Assembly: GCA_016618085.1 (NCBI GenBank)
Contig: JABLTG010000047.1
Coordinates: 47,401-111,400, forward strand
Direction: 5' to 3'
DNA: 64,000 nt
Origin: Neovahlkampfia damariscottae
Lineage: Eukaryota > Heterolobosea > Selenaionea > Neovahlkampfiida > Neovahlkampfiidae
In this document: positions 10,951 to 23,359 of the stretch, piece after piece
Layout of the letters: each line of letters begins with the position of its first letter
Position numbering within the stretch: the first letter of the stretch is position 1
Program-made: the position numbers and the translations under genes
Notes under the pieces: generated by a model
Told to the model about the DNA's origin: nothing
Databases searched by the model: none
What the model saw: only the letters and a program-made list of their open reading frames with translations

Positions 10951-13711
10951 TTATTTCAATTCTTTTTTTATTAAATTCAAGTTTGAATCTAAAATTTCAA
11001 TCAAATTCTTTTTATAAATTTGGTATTGTTTTAATCTTAAAGGTTTCTTTTCATTTTTATTATAATTTTCTTCCAAAACATTCTTTAAACTTTCAATTAA
11101 ATCTATTATAGTCAAATAAGATTTTAAATAAATTTCTTTTTTGAAATCGTTTCCAAAATCATTGTGATCATCACTTGAATATAAAATATTCAATGTTCTC
11201 AATAATTTTGAAGGAAAATGATTATATTTTAAAAAATGATCAAAATCTAAATTTAAATTATTCAAAACATCTCTTTTTTTATTTGACAAATCAAATTCAT
11301 TATTTTGAAATTGAAGAGAAATTGATAAAATTTCGTTTGGATTTTTATCAATCGCAAAACCAAAATATAACAATAAATCATGATTTGATTTTGTTAAATA
11401 ATGATTTGATGATATAATTTCATTCTTTTCAAAAGTTGAAATTGAATCCAAAGAATATGTGTTCTCTTTTTCATTGTAAAATTTTGAAATTAATTTTGAA
11501 GAATTAAAAATTGGAATGGAAGGTATTGGTATAATATATTTTGAATTCATTGAATAAATTGAATATATTGTAAATGACCATTTTAAATTATCAATAGTCA
11601 AATATGATTTAAATTCATTCTTATTGGTCATTCTAATACTATTTTTAATTTCATTCAAATATTCAATAATTTGAACAGTTTCAGAATATAAATCAGTACC
11701 AATTAACTCTGAATCTAATTCTTGTTCATTCAAAAATAATGAATTATTAAATGTTTTTGGTAAATTTAAAATGAAATTTGAATAATTTGAAATTAAAGTT
11801 GAATCAGATATGAATGAATCATTATTTTCAGAATTAATTTGTTCAATTTTAAAGTCATTACATGTTTCAATTAAATATTTTAAATAAATTAAAAATATAT
11901 AAAATATTTCTTCTTCTTCTTCTTCTTCTTGTTGTTGATCTAATAATATTAATTTATATAAATTAGTTCTTTTGATTAGATCAATGGATATTATATTTTG
12001 ATTTAGACATAATAAATTTTGAAAGGAATCAATTTTAATTTTAGATTCAAAACCAACATTTTTTGATAATTTTATAAAATTTAAATTATTATTTTTGGTA
12101 ATATTATTTAACCAATCATTTATATTTTCATTTTCTAATGGTTTTGATTTAATGTTGATATAAAAATCAATATCCTTTTGATATTTTAATGCATTTAATT
12201 TTAAATTATCAATTTGTTTTAAACAATTTTTTAAAATTTCTTTTTGACCAATTAAATAAATTAAAATTGATTTTGATTTATAATTCAATGATTGGTCAGT
12301 ATTTAATTTAATTAAATCATCTTTTAATTTTGATTTAAACTTATTTTCCTTTTCAACAATTAAACTTTGAAATGTCTCCAACATTTTTATTTCATTTGAA
12401 TAACTTTGTATTTCTTTATTTTCATTATAAAAATATATTTCTTCGTCATTCATAACACAAATTCTTAATAATTTTAACATTTCATTTGATATTTTATCTT
12501 TTCTCAAATAAAATCCAAATGAAAGATTTAATGATTTAATTAAATTTAATTTCTTTTTTGAAACTAATTTTTGATTATATTAAACATATTAGAGAGTGAC
12601 TTACAATTTTGATATCCAATTTGAAGAAAGAATGTATCTTCTGTATTATTTTCAATTACAAATCCATAACTAAATAAAAATGATTCATTACTTTTACCAC
12701 CATAATTATTAAATATTTGAACACCTTTTGAAATAGATGTTTCAGTTTTTAAACTAAATCTATCATTCATTTTATCAGTAAAATATATAATCTAATAATA
12801 GAATGAATTAATTATTTACTCTTACTTTTGATCCAAATTGATGATTTAATATCTCAATTACAGGTAATAATGTTGGTACTGTAATATTTTCATCTTTTAA
12901 ATAAGGTTAAGAAAAGAAAGAATTTACATGTGAATGGAAATACTCTTGACCAAACTGTTGAATATGCCCATTTCAATGATTCTAAAGTGAATATTGTTGT
13001 ATCAAAATATTTTGGATTTAATTTTGATAAAAATGGAAATAATGAATTATATAATGATTCAACTCTTTCTTTGATACCTAATGTACTATCTTATATTTTA
13101 AAATATGTTATAATCGACTTACTATATAGATTAGAACCTTCTAAACTATTTAAATCATCTTCGTCAAAAAATAAAGGAAATGTATCAAAATTTGAAGGTA
13201 ACATTTTGAACCATTCTTTGAAAAATGAATTTTGATTATTTTTCTCAAAAATTAAAAATAAGTATAAAGATATCATATCCAAACTAAAATTATCTGAATT
13301 ATTTAAAATACTTCCATCTTTTTCATCTTTTTGTATTTTTTCAATTTTTGATTTAATTTGTTTTGAATATTGTTTAAAAACTTGAACAAATTCATTATTT
13401 TGAATAGTTTTATAATTAATTGCTAATTTTAAGGGTATTGAAATTATTTCTTCTTCACTTTCTAAATCTTCAATTAACTCTCCACCTAATCCAAAATCAC
13501 CATAATTCTTAATTTTAATTTTTGGAAATATTGCTCCATTTTTAATAGCCCATTCATAAAACTCTTTTTCCTCTTTGTTTAATTCTTCTTTTTCTTTTGG
13601 TTTTTCTTTCATTTTAAAATAATAATATCCAACAACTGACAAAATTGAAATACTACTGACTGTGAAAATAACTTTTGGATTTTTGATTAATTCTTTGAAA
13701 GAAAAAGTCAT
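10951..13711 (-). CDS. Membrane-anchored tandem SET-domain (SETD3/RBCMT-type) methyltransferase
   Basis: 872 residues, five exons, introns of 33, 34, 34 and 41 nt. An N-terminal hydrophobic anchor (VIFTVSSISILSVVGYYYF) precedes a SET/RBCMT domain: FYEWAIKNGAIFPKI, LKWAYSTVWSRVFPF, LPVIEILNHQFGS (the NH motif), QIFNNYGGKSNESFLFSYGF. An RBCMT-type helical substrate-binding domain follows (MLKLLRICVMNDEEI). From about residue 480 the order repeats in degenerate form: NDWLNNITKNNNLNFIKL, LKWSFTIYSIYSMNSKYIIP, IPIFNSSK where NH is expected, and LTKSNHDLLLYFGFAID. The second copy lacks the NH and NYGG residues for AdoMet binding, so it is probably inactive. The substrate is unknown; family members methylate Lys or His. 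The gene is divergent from ENGase across a 79-bp promoter with two CCAAT boxes. Confidence 0.75.
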
Positions 13712-13790
13712 TCACTTCTTGAATCTTCTTTTTTTTGTTGAATGTATTGACCAATTAAATCAATCAACCAATAGAATCTAAATAAAATCA
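13712..13790. promoter_or_regulatory. Bidirectional promoter with two CCAAT boxes
   Basis: Only 79 nt separate the divergent start codons of the SET-domain gene (-) and ENGase (+). The interval holds TTGACCAATTAAATC and CAACCAATAG, copies of the box that recurs upstream of most genes in this window. Confidence 0.5.
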
Positions 13791-16684
13791 ATGAGCAACA
13801 AAAAGAGAATAGTGTTGATTGAAAACCCTATTTATTTCAATGAAAACAACTTGAATATACCAGATTTTGAATATCACTCCAATTATGATGAATTCACTAT
13901 ACATTTTTGGATATTTCTAGTTTGAAAAATAAAAACTGAAATTCAAGACAAAATATAATGAAGCAGAAAAATTAATTTTTAAAAAGAATGGATTGATATC
14001 AATACATTTGGATGATTATTCAGAAAGTCTAAAAATTAAAATCAAAGAACAAGAAATGAAAACAAATAAATTAAAAATATTCAACTGGAATTTTGTTTCA
14101 ATAAAAAAAAAGAAAGAAAAAATGGAACTATATTTAAATGATGAACTAGAAAATATATTGAGTTTTAATGACTTAAAATGGAATTTTTCAAAATATCAAT
14201 TCTTAAAATTTGATGGTCTTTTTTCAAATTTTTATATTTTTAATTTTATCAAAAATGATAGAGATAAAAAAGAACCAACATCATTTTCATCACAATATCC
14301 ACCAAATCCATTAGAATTCTATCCTTTAAGGAGTTTAAAAGAATTAGATGAATGGAAACCAAAATTAAATGAATCTATTTCAAATATAAAATTAAGAAAA
14401 AAGAAAGAAAGAAAATATAAATTTATTCATTGTCATGACATGGCAGGTGGTTATTTAGAAGATAGATTCATTCAAAATGGGAATTCATTTCATGTCTATA
14501 ATTTTTATGAATGGAAGGTAAATATATATTTTATCAATCTTATTTGTGATTAGAATATTGATATTTTTATTTATTTTTCACATTATAGACTTACAATTCC
14601 ACGTAATTTGTTCAATATTTAATATTCTATTTTTAGCACCTTCATGGATTAATGCATCACATAAAAATGGAGTAAAAATATTAGGTACTTTTATTACAGA
14701 ATGGGAGGGAGGTATTTCAGACAATATAAAATTATTGGATGAGATTGATAAATATGTTGAGTTATTTATAAAATTAGTAGAATATTATAATTTTGATGGA
14801 TGGTTTTTTAATCTTGAATCAAAATTACCAGATGAAAGTTATGTTAAAAAGATGATTGAATTTTTAGAAAAATTAACAAAAAAAATACATAAAAGAATTC
14901 CAGGGAGTTTAGTATTTTGGTATGATTCTGTTATTGAAAATGGTGAAGTTAAATGGCAAAATGAATTAAATAAAAAAAACAAAATAGTAAGAATTTCTAG
15001 AGGTAATTTTTAAATATTTTAGTTTTTTGATTCATGTGATGGAATATTTTTGAATTATGTTTGGTCTCCTGAAATAATAAAAAATAGTTCAATATTAGCT
15101 GAAAAAGATAGAAATATTGATATATTTACAGGGATAGATATATGGGCAAGAGGATGTTTAGGTAAATTTGAAACATATAAATCATTAGAAATTATAAAAA
15201 AATGTGAAACATCCACTGCATTATTTGCACCTGCTTGGACATTTGAGTCAAAAGGAAGTTTAGATAGATTTAATTTTGAATGTAGAGAGAATCAATTTTG
15301 GAATGGAATTGAAAGAATTGAATTATTAAAAAATCCAAATGGTGAAATGAATGAATTTGGAAATCCTTTTTGGGGTTGGAAATTAGAACATGGTGGATCA
15401 GGTTGGTTAATTGAAAATGAAAAAGGATATAATTCTGATAATGCATGGGTAACATCATATCAAATATGTAAAAAAAGTCAAATGATTGATCTTTCTAAAT
15501 TTGATGATTTATTAAAAACTAGACCTATAATTACAGTAATTCAATGGTATTGTGGTACAAGTCCTAATTTTAAAGATATTCACTATTTAAAAATTGAATT
15601 GAGAGATGAAAATCAAATTGTTATTGATTCATTTGATACAAATGAAATTATTTGTTCAGAAGAATGGAAGAAAATTGAATATTCTTTTATTAATTATTAC
15701 AAAAATGTAAAATATATTTATTGGGAAGATGGAGGAAAAGATATTGAAAATTGGTCTGGTAATTTTGGTTCAAAATCATCTGGATCATCATTATTTTTTG
15801 AATTAAAGACAAACAAATCTGTAAATTATTATTCATCTTCAAATATTTTAAATTCAATTTCTTCCTTTTTTACATCATTTAATCAAGGAATTGGTAAAAA
15901 ATATTTCAAAAATGGAAATTTACTTTTAGAACAAAATTATAATAATTTATCATATCAAGATATTCAACCAACTTATTTGAATAATGTGATTGAAGGTGAA
16001 TTGAATTCAATTAAAACATCTATTTCATATAATATTGGATATTTTGGATCATCAAGTTTTGAATTTAATGGTAATTTTAATCATAGAGAATTAAATTATT
16101 CAATATTCAAATTATTTGAATTTGAATTATTAATTAAAAATGATAGTTATTTTGAAGTATCTATTTTTGGTATGAATCAAATTGATTGTTATTTCATTTT
16201 GATTTTTAATGATGAATCAAAATTTAAAACCAAAAAATGTGAAATATTAATTAATAAATGGTCAATAGAAAAAATAAAGATACCAAATGAATTTAATGAT
16301 CATATTTTAAAAAGTGTATTATTTTTTATATCATCATCAACATTTAATACTTCAAATTATTTTAAATTGAATTTAGGTCATTTGAGAATTACCAATAAAA
16401 TAGAAGATAAAAAACCAAATAATATTTCAAATTTAAAATATTTTAAAACATTTAATTTAAATTCAATTGAAAATGGAATAGTGTTAAATAATTTGAATTT
16501 ATCTTGGAATAAAGATGATTCAATTGAGTTTATAGAAATATATTTGAACAAAAAATTTTTATCAAGATGTTATGGAAATGTTTATTGTATTGAAAATTTA
16601 GAAGAAAAGAAAGAATATGAAATTGATATAATTCCATTTTCTTCAATTTTAATTGAGGGTAATTCTTTTAAATTAGAAATATAG
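13791..16684 (+). CDS. ENGASE: Cytosolic endo-beta-N-acetylglucosaminidase (GH85) with lectin-like N-terminus
   Basis: Cleaves the chitobiose core of free or misfolded-protein N-glycans. Five exons, introns 13920-13947, 14518-14553, 14603-14636 and 14987-15022. GH85 motifs in order: FIHCHDMAGGYLEDRFIQ, NIDIFIYFSHYRLTIP, WINASHKNGVKILGTFITEW, FDGWFFNLESKLP (N-x-E with the catalytic Glu), FWYDSVIENGEVKWQNELN, FFDSCDGIFLNYVW, DIFTGIDIWARGCLGKFET and TALFAPAWTFES. The first about 190 residues are not GH85: EFTIHFWIF, WNFVSIKKKKEKMELYLND and similar strands suggest a laminin-G/concanavalin-like domain. The C-terminal about 400 residues look like further beta-sandwich modules. No signal peptide, matching a cytosolic enzyme. 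The stop codon is 3 nt from that of the convergent gene. Confidence 0.9.
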
Positions 16685-16687
16685 ATT

Positions 16688-16927
16688 TTATTCTTTTGAT
16701 AATTTATTAAATATTTTTAATTCTACATGATTTATATTTTGATTTAAATTTATTTCTTCTTTTTCTTTTTTAATTTGTTCTTTTAAATGATTAATCAAAT
16801 CACTATTCTCTTGTTCAATATTTAATAAATAATTCTCATGTTCTTTTAAATATTTCTCAACTCTTTGTTTTTCTTTCACTATTTCTCTCATTTTTTTTTC
16901 ATTTTCTTCTTTTCTCCTCTCCTCCAT
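16688..16927 (-). CDS. Small coiled-coil protein, unknown function
   Basis: 79 residues from ATG 16927: MEERRKEENEKKMREIVKEK and a nearly uninterrupted charged heptad-like helix to the end (KIFNKLSKE). No introns, no membrane segment. TTTGATTGGTAG lies about 35 nt upstream in the 58-bp interval shared with the divergent RRM gene. A longer in-frame reading without ATG extends to 16963. Function not recognisable from a bare coiled coil. Confidence 0.5.
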   Translation of the reverse strand: MEERRKEENEKKMREIVKEKQRVEKYLKEHENYLLNIEQENSDLINHLKEQIKKEKEEINLNQNINHVELKIFNKLSKE

Positions 16928-16985
16928 CACTTTGCAACTTACTTGTTGATACTTTTCTACCAATCAAATAAATTGATTGTATTCA
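16928..16985. promoter_or_regulatory. 58-bp bidirectional promoter
   Basis: Between divergent ATGs at 16927 (-) and 16986 (+). Contains CTACCAATCAAAT and a second, opposed ATTGATTG 10 nt further, i.e. a CCAAT-type box usable by both genes. Confidence 0.45.
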
Positions 16986-17702
16986 ATGTTTTCACATCAA
17001 AGCCAACATGATGATCAACTGAAAGAGAATATTATTTGGGTTGGAAATTTACCTTTCCATTTAGATCAAAGAGATATTCATAAAATATTTTCAAAGTTTG
17101 GAAACATTTTAGATATTGATTTACCCAGCTATAAAGAAGAAATATCAAATAATTCAAAAGGATACGCCTTCATTAAATTTGAGAAGTATTTTATCATTTT
17201 TAATTTAGTTTTAGATATTCCAGTTTGATAAGAGCAATTAGAGATATTGACCAAACAGAAATTGAAGGTAGAATTGTTAGAGTAAAGTTGAATGATAATC
17301 TGTATCGAAATAATAGCCATACAAATCATAATACTCTATATAGTTATCCAGACAGAAAAATACAATCTCCATATGATCAAAAAAATAAAAGAAAATCAAG
17401 AGAGTTCATAACAGAGGAAAGAAGAGAGAAAAGGTAAAATATCAATATTTGTCAAATACCTTCTAAAATAGAAAGTATAATGATGATAATTATATCAAGA
17501 ATTTAGATTCAAATATTAAAAAATTGATCATTTCTTGTCAAAATTCAAAGAGTAAAATAGAACAACAAAGAAATGAAATATTGGAATTAATGAAGAACTG
17601 AAAAGTTTAAAAGAAGAAAATTTAAAATTAAAATATCGTCAAACTATTTCATCAAAATTATTAAGTATATCAATCAAAATAAATCCAAGTTTCAAAAAAT
17701 AA
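16986..17702 (+). CDS. RRM RNA-binding protein with coiled-coil tail
   Basis: One RNA-recognition motif: RNP2 IIWVGNLP, RNP1 KGYAFIKFEK, then after a 29-nt intron (starting GTATTTTATC) SLIRAIRDIDQTEIEGRIVRV. A basic Arg/Lys/Ser linker follows (QKNKRKSREF), then after a second intron a helical segment NDDNYIKNLDSNIKKLIISC and QQRNEILEL. The frame then closes at TGA about 17600, whereas the +1 frame continues as NEELKSLKEENLKLKYRQ to TAA 17702, which is clearly the same coiled coil. One missing A in the A/T run near 17583 would explain it. Role probably mRNA processing or splicing; which factor cannot be told. Confidence 0.6.
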
Positions 17703-17707
17703 AAGTA

Positions 17708-18428
17708 TTATTCATTAAAATAATAACCCAACTCATTTAGTTTGTCTTTAATTTCATTTCTGACAAGAACATAACGAATAATAGGATCATCTTCATACAA
17801 TAAATCTTTGTATTTTGTTTGAACTTCAGTTTTTATTCTTTCTACAACTTCATTTGGGGGCATCTTCAATTCTATTTCTTCTTTTGGTTCACATTTGATT
17901 TTCATAATGAAAGATTTATCAACAAAATCATCTATGGTCAATAATAATTCCTCTGCTTCTTTCTTTGTCTCAAAAGCAACAAATATTACATTTGGTTCAT
18001 TGTTTTCAATAAATTTCGAAAAATCATCAACAGTTTCTTCTTCTTTTTCATCATACTCTTCTTCTTTCTCTCTTTCAGATTTATATTTTGTACGTGACAC
18101 TTTATGTATCTGTTGAGACTAATGGACTTTGAACAATCTTCAATGGTTGATATTTTTCTTTTTCCTTCAAATCATGATCTGTTTTCCCCCAATTTCCAAA
18201 ATCTTCATTATTTTTCCAACTTGAGGTGCTTATTTCATTCCGTTTTTGTGTTGAATCTTCAGAAATAGATTCGTCATATTTTGTTGGAATTTCGTTCAAT
18301 TTTTTATTCTTCTCATGTTTCCATACTTCTTTATCTGGGCTTACTGAATTATACCTCCTTTTTCTTCGGTAATCATTTATTTTACCATTGTTTTTTCCAC
18401 TTTCTTTTTGATGGTAGAAACGATTCAT
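17708..18428 (-). CDS. Putative RRM-like nuclear protein, frame break in the middle
   Basis: The open frame from ATG 18428 encodes a basic, disordered start (YRRKRRYNSVSPDKE) ending at TAA near 18102. The next frame, from 18100 to 17708, starts without ATG (SRTKYKSEREKEEEY) and encodes NVIFVAFETKKEAEELLLTI, typical of an RRM RNP1 strand and following helix, then a helical C-terminus KDKLNELGYYFNE. The two frames abut with a shift near 18110 and no intron consensus between them, so I treat them as one gene with an indel or unrecognised junction. The stop is 5 nt from the convergent RRM gene. Confidence 0.4.
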
Positions 18429-18597
18429 GATATACGAATGGTTTTTGGTTGGTCAGACTAATTTTCCGATCTCTTCTTTGAAAACAGTATAGATTCAGAA
18501 AATAGTCTCAATATTTTTTTTCCATTTTATTTTTAAATTTGTTATCCAATCGGATAATTTTTTCATCTGATTTTTTTTGTATTCATCAGACAGAATT

Positions 18598-19238
18598 ATG
18601 GACGTCCAAAATACAATTTCCTTCACAACATATTTGTTATATATCATTGTTTTAGTAGTCATTTTCTTTGTTTGGAAACTAGTTTGTCCAGCAGCTCCTC
18701 AAGTTGAAGAATCTGATAGTGAAAGTGACGAAGATAAAGTAGAAGAAAGAGAATATACAATCGAGGAATTAAAAAAATTTGATGGAAAAAATAATGATCA
18801 AAAGAAGGTCTACATTTCAGCAAGAGGAAAAGGTTTGTTTTAATGGATTAAAATAAAATTAGTATACGACGTTACAAAATCTGGATTTTATGGTCCAGGT
18901 GGTCCATACAGTATGTTCGCAGGACATGATGCTTCAATTTGTTTAGCTAAAAATTCTTTTGATACAAAATTATTGAATAATTTTGATTTATCGGGTAAAT
19001 TTTTTAAAAAAAATTCTTAATTGATTTTGAAGAATTGAGTTTCATGGAAAGGGATTCACTTGAAGGATTTGCTTCAAATTTTGAGTTCAAATATATTTGT
19101 TTAGGATGGTTAAAAGAATACAGAGAAGCTAACCCAGATGAAGAAAAAGAAGAGCAAGAAGAACAATTATTCAATGATGATGAATTAGAAGAACAACCAG
19201 ATGATGTTCTAGATGAAAATGAAAAAAAAAATCAATAA
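18598..19238 (+). CDS. Membrane-associated progesterone receptor (MAPR) family, cytochrome b5-like haem protein
   Basis: 190 residues, two introns (18833-18862, 18995-19032). A single N-terminal membrane segment (TYLLYIIVLVVIFFVWKLV) is followed by an acidic linker and the cytochrome b5-like haem-binding fold of the PGRMC/Dap1 family: REYTIEELKKFDGKN, VYISARGKVYDVTK, FYGPGGPYSMFAGHDAS and LKEYREANP. The Tyr residues in YDV and YGPGGPY are those that bind haem in PGRMC. Members bind haem and assist cytochrome P450 and sterol metabolism in the ER. The C-terminal tail is acidic. AATAAA overlaps the stop codon and recurs at 19256-19261. Confidence 0.88.
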
Positions 19239-19330
19239 AAAAGTTCATTTTCGCAAATAAAAGTAATTGGTCAATTTTTTTTGTCTTGACACATCAAGTG
19301 AAAAACAAAAATAACTAAATTTGTTTGATA

Positions 19331-22300
19331 ATGACTGATGTAAAGAATTTATTTGAAGAAAATGAATCTTGGATATCTATTTCACCATTTCAAATTTGTA
19401 AGACTTTTTAAAAATTAAAGATAAAAGACTCTGATTGTATTTTCACAAAAAAATTAGAAATTTTAGGAAATGAAAAAAAATTAATTAGACAGGAAATATT
19501 TGAAGAAGGAAAATATAAATTTTTGATTAAGAATTTAAGCAAACAAAATAATTTATTCCTAAAGAGTCAAATACAATTAGAATATGAATATAGTGATATA
19601 AAAGGAAAGATTGAATCAATTGAATCAAATGAAGAAGTATTTCTTTCTTTTTATTTAAATATATCTGAAATACCATGTAATTTTAATTTAAACTTTTTAA
19701 ATTTAAATTATTTTCAAAAACTACCATTTGAAATATCATTGTTTCAAGAATTTGAAATGATTTCTGAAATAAATGAAAATGATTTTGAAAAAGAAGAAGG
19801 TGAAAATATTATTTATAAATTAAAAAAAGAATTGAAATTTAATGGTATTTATAAAATATTTATAAAATGGAATGATAAAAATAACTTAAATCATTATCCA
19901 ATCATCATTCATTTAAATTCATTTTCTTATTCACAAGAAAATATAATATTTAAAAATAATTTTATTTCACCTTCATTCCCATTTTTAAAATCTGATCCAT
20001 CTTTAGAAATGGATATAAATTATTTAAAAATTAAAATTGAAAATAAACTTATTGGTCAAAAGAAAAATGAAAAATTAAAAAATATAAAAATATTAATTGT
20101 TAGATTAGTTGAAAGTAGTAATCTGATAAATTATATTTCTAGTCAACAAAAATTTCGAAAAGATTTTCAAAAAAGTTTAAACGAAAAAGATATTGATTTA
20201 ATTAATGAATTATTACAAAATGAAATATTAAAAGATTTAAACTTTTATGATTCAATTAAAGAAGAATTAAAAGAATCAAAAAATATATTAAGAGAAATGA
20301 ATGAATTATTAAATGAATTAAAAGAATCCAATGAATCATTATTTGAAATTAGAATTAAAAATTCATTAAATAAATTAAATTTAAAATTTAAAAATTATGA
20401 TAATTTTGGAAATTATTTATTAAAAGATTCAAATAATTTATTAAATATATTTAAAAAAAAAAAGGAATTAATTTTAGAAATATCAAAAATATTACAAGAC
20501 GAAACTGAAGATTTAAAAAATTTAAAAATATTAAGAAATTTAAAAAATGAATGTTTTGAAAAATTAAAGTTTTATAAAACTGATGATTTTGAAAATGAAA
20601 AAGATATTGAAGAATTAACCAATACAACTATTTTATTATTGGAGGAAATTGAACAATTAGAAATTGAAAAATATAATAGACAACAAAACTTATTATTAAA
20701 TTTAGAAAGAATATTATTAAATGAAAATGAATTTGAAATTGAATCTTTTTTAAAAAAAAACAAACATTATTTACCAAATGATATTTATCAATCTTCAAAA
20801 TTAATTTTACATAATTTGAAACATAAAGATGAAATACAATTACAAAATTATTTAAAAGAAACTATAAATAATTTAAATAAAAAGAAATTGAATGAAAAGA
20901 ATGATTCATCATCAAATCATATTGATTCATTTAATGATACCAAATTAGGAAATAGTTTAATGGAAAAACAAAATTTAGATGAAAAAGATAATATTGATGA
21001 TTTAAATCCAAATACTATTATTAATGATGATGTATCTAGTATTGAATTTATATTTCAAAATGGTAAAAAAAAAATAAATAGATTTTAATAACTTAAAGAA
21101 GAAGAATTTGAGAAAATAAAAGAAGGAGAAACATTACCAACTGTATTAAATATACTTCATAAAAGTGTTATTAAAATATTAAAATTAATAAATGATGAAA
21201 AAAAAAAAAGATTATTTATAGTTAAACCAATAGAACCATTTAAATTATATATTGAAAATATATTAAAATCATTATTCTATTTATTAAATTCAAATAGAAT
21301 GCCTAGTAATATTTTTAAAAAATCAAAATCTATTATTGAAATTGTAAAGAATTTTGAAAAGATTTTAGTTGAAGATTTTTATCAAGTAAGTGTTTAATGA
21401 TTAAATAAACCCTTTAAAAAGTTAAAATATGTTGAAGAAATTAAAAATGAAAATGATAAAATATTATATTTATTTATAATGTATTCTCTTGAAAAAGGAA
21501 GATTCGTTTCATTTTTAAAAGAAATTTTAAATGAAAAGAAATTATATTTTACAGAATCATCTCTATTTTTTAATAATTTATATTCAGATGAATTATATTT
21601 AATCTTTGATATGTTGAATCAAGTAAATATATTATTATTATTATTCACCTATTTTAAAGATTAGATTTGAATTCCCGGAATTTCAAAATGAAAGATTAAA
21701 TGATATTCTTTCAACCAATCAAAAGAAATTATCTTTAAAGAATGAAAAAATTAAAGTTTCAGATGAAAAAGAAGTCATCAAAGTAATTTCAAAAAAGAAG
21801 AAAATTAAATATTCAAAATTATTTATTCAACAATTAAAAGAATTTGAAGAAAAATTAATTGAATATTATTTAATTGAATCAAAATTGAGACCATCTGTAA
21901 GTGATATTATATTAACCAATCAGATTGAAATTGGAAGAGATACATTTGTTCATCATTTAATTCAAAAAGATATTATAAATCTATTTAAACAATTCTTTAA
22001 AGATGGTTTAATTGAAACTAATTATTCTAATTGGGAAATATTATCATTCATTTCAGAGAATGATCAATTCATTTTAAATTGTTTTAATAAAATTGAAGAA
22101 GAAGAAGAAGAAGAAGAAAGAGAAGGAGATAATGATATTAAATTTAATAACTTTTTTAAATTATTATTTAATTCATCCAAAGTATCAAAATTATTTGAAA
22201 TTATTTTAAATGAAAATGAAATATTTGAAGATATTTATGATCATAAATCATCATGTATTTTATCAAAGAATATTTTAAATAAAATAATAAAAATAACATC

Positions 22301-22359
22301 ACAAATGGTAAATAAATAATGAATTAATAGATTAGGATAAATTATCAATTACAATGTAA
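19331..22359 (+). CDS. Large helical protein with RUN-like C-terminal region
   Basis: Long gene of about 955-970 residues with introns 19398-19427, 21063-21098, 21386-21421, 21623-21659 and a last one beginning at 22308. The N-terminal about 160 residues look beta-rich, with a filamin-like strand pattern (FNGIYKIFIKWNDKNNLNHY). The centre is a long Asn/Lys/Glu-rich coiled coil. The C-terminal third has KGRFVSFLKEILNEKKLYFT and IRFEFPEFQNERL, which recall RUN domains (GRAWLRLAL...), found in effectors of Rab and Rap GTPases; this match is tentative. The last intron can end at 22330 (23 nt, stop at 22402) or at 22335 (28 nt, stop at 22359). I prefer the latter, which avoids overlap with the rhomboid gene. 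Confidence 0.5.
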
Positions 22360-22364
22360 TTTAT

Positions 22365-23285
22365 TTAAACTTCAAGATTTGGTTGTTGTTGATTTAAAAT
22401 AATTCCATTCTAATTGGATAAATAAAGTTAAATATAACATACTTGAATTATAATATTATTTGAATCATTATCACCATTACTTATAATTATTGGTATATAT
22501 TTTCTTAAACTAAATATTAATAAAATTAATATCCAAAATATTGAAGAAATGAATAAAAAATTAGAATACCAATTGAATAATCCAAAATGAATTGAATATC
22601 CAACAATAATACCACTTAAATGACCTAATAAAGATGCTTGTGGTACAATTAATTGTGTAATCATTAAACTTAAAAATGGCATATAACTCAATGGTAATCC
22701 TTTTTCAAAAAGTATTAAAGGAACACTCAAATATAAATCTTTACCTAATATTCCACTACCTTTAGTAATCATTGATGCAATAGTCATTAATCCAAATACA
22801 ACACCACTATATCCAATACAATTAACTGTTTTATAATAGACCATATCAAATTTATCAATCAATATTTTATAAAATATAATTTGAATTAAAAAACTCATTA
22901 TTATTAAAATGAATGTTATTTTTAAATAATGAATAGTATTATTATATTCTAAATATCCATAACTCCATAATGATCCCATATTAAATACTAAATGTAAAAA
23001 TGAGTAATGTGTAAAAGTTGAAGTTATTCCTTTTTTTTTTTGATTTTAAAAATAAATATTCAATACCTCTCCAATACTCTTCATTTTTAAATATCTAATA
23101 ATATATACCTCCATCAGTCACCATTTCTAAAATTTGAATCAAATTTATTTGATGTTACTTTCATAACAAAAACTAATTTTTTCGACTGGAATCAAATATT
23201 GATTCAAATAGAACCATATCAAACTCATTGATATAATTAATATACAAGTTATAGGTTGTATCAGTGCTTGTTCAAATATATTCAT
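22365..23285 (-). CDS. Rhomboid-family intramembrane protease
   Basis: 262 residues from ATG 23285, introns of 32, 30, 37 and 33 nt. After a first membrane helix (CILIISMSLIWFYL) come EYWRGITSTFTHYSFLHLVF and NMGSLWSYGYLE, the classic rhomboid L1/TM2 block. The catalytic serine motif is in IGYSGVVFGLM (family GxSG) and the catalytic histidine in LLGHLSGIIVGY. Both residues of the Ser-His dyad are present, so it is likely active. Seven hydrophobic segments can be counted, consistent with a one-plus-six or six-plus-one form. Closest subgroup (secretory RHBDL4-like or other) cannot be fixed. Its 3' end nearly touches the convergent RUN-like gene. Confidence 0.85.
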
Positions 23286-23359
23286 TCTAAACCTTTGAGA
23301 ATTTACAGTACGTTGATTTTAAAATGTAATTTGATTGGTTCATATTTCTAAAAATAAAA

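Noticed and set aside
12930-13235. 101-codon + strand frame
   Set aside because: Antisense to SET-domain exons with clear conserved motifs; a shadow of AT-rich codons.
22336-22402. Overlap of RUN-like and rhomboid coding ends
   Set aside because: Depends on a 23-nt intron; choosing the 28-nt intron (ending 22335) gives a stop at 22359 and no overlap, in line with other intron sizes.
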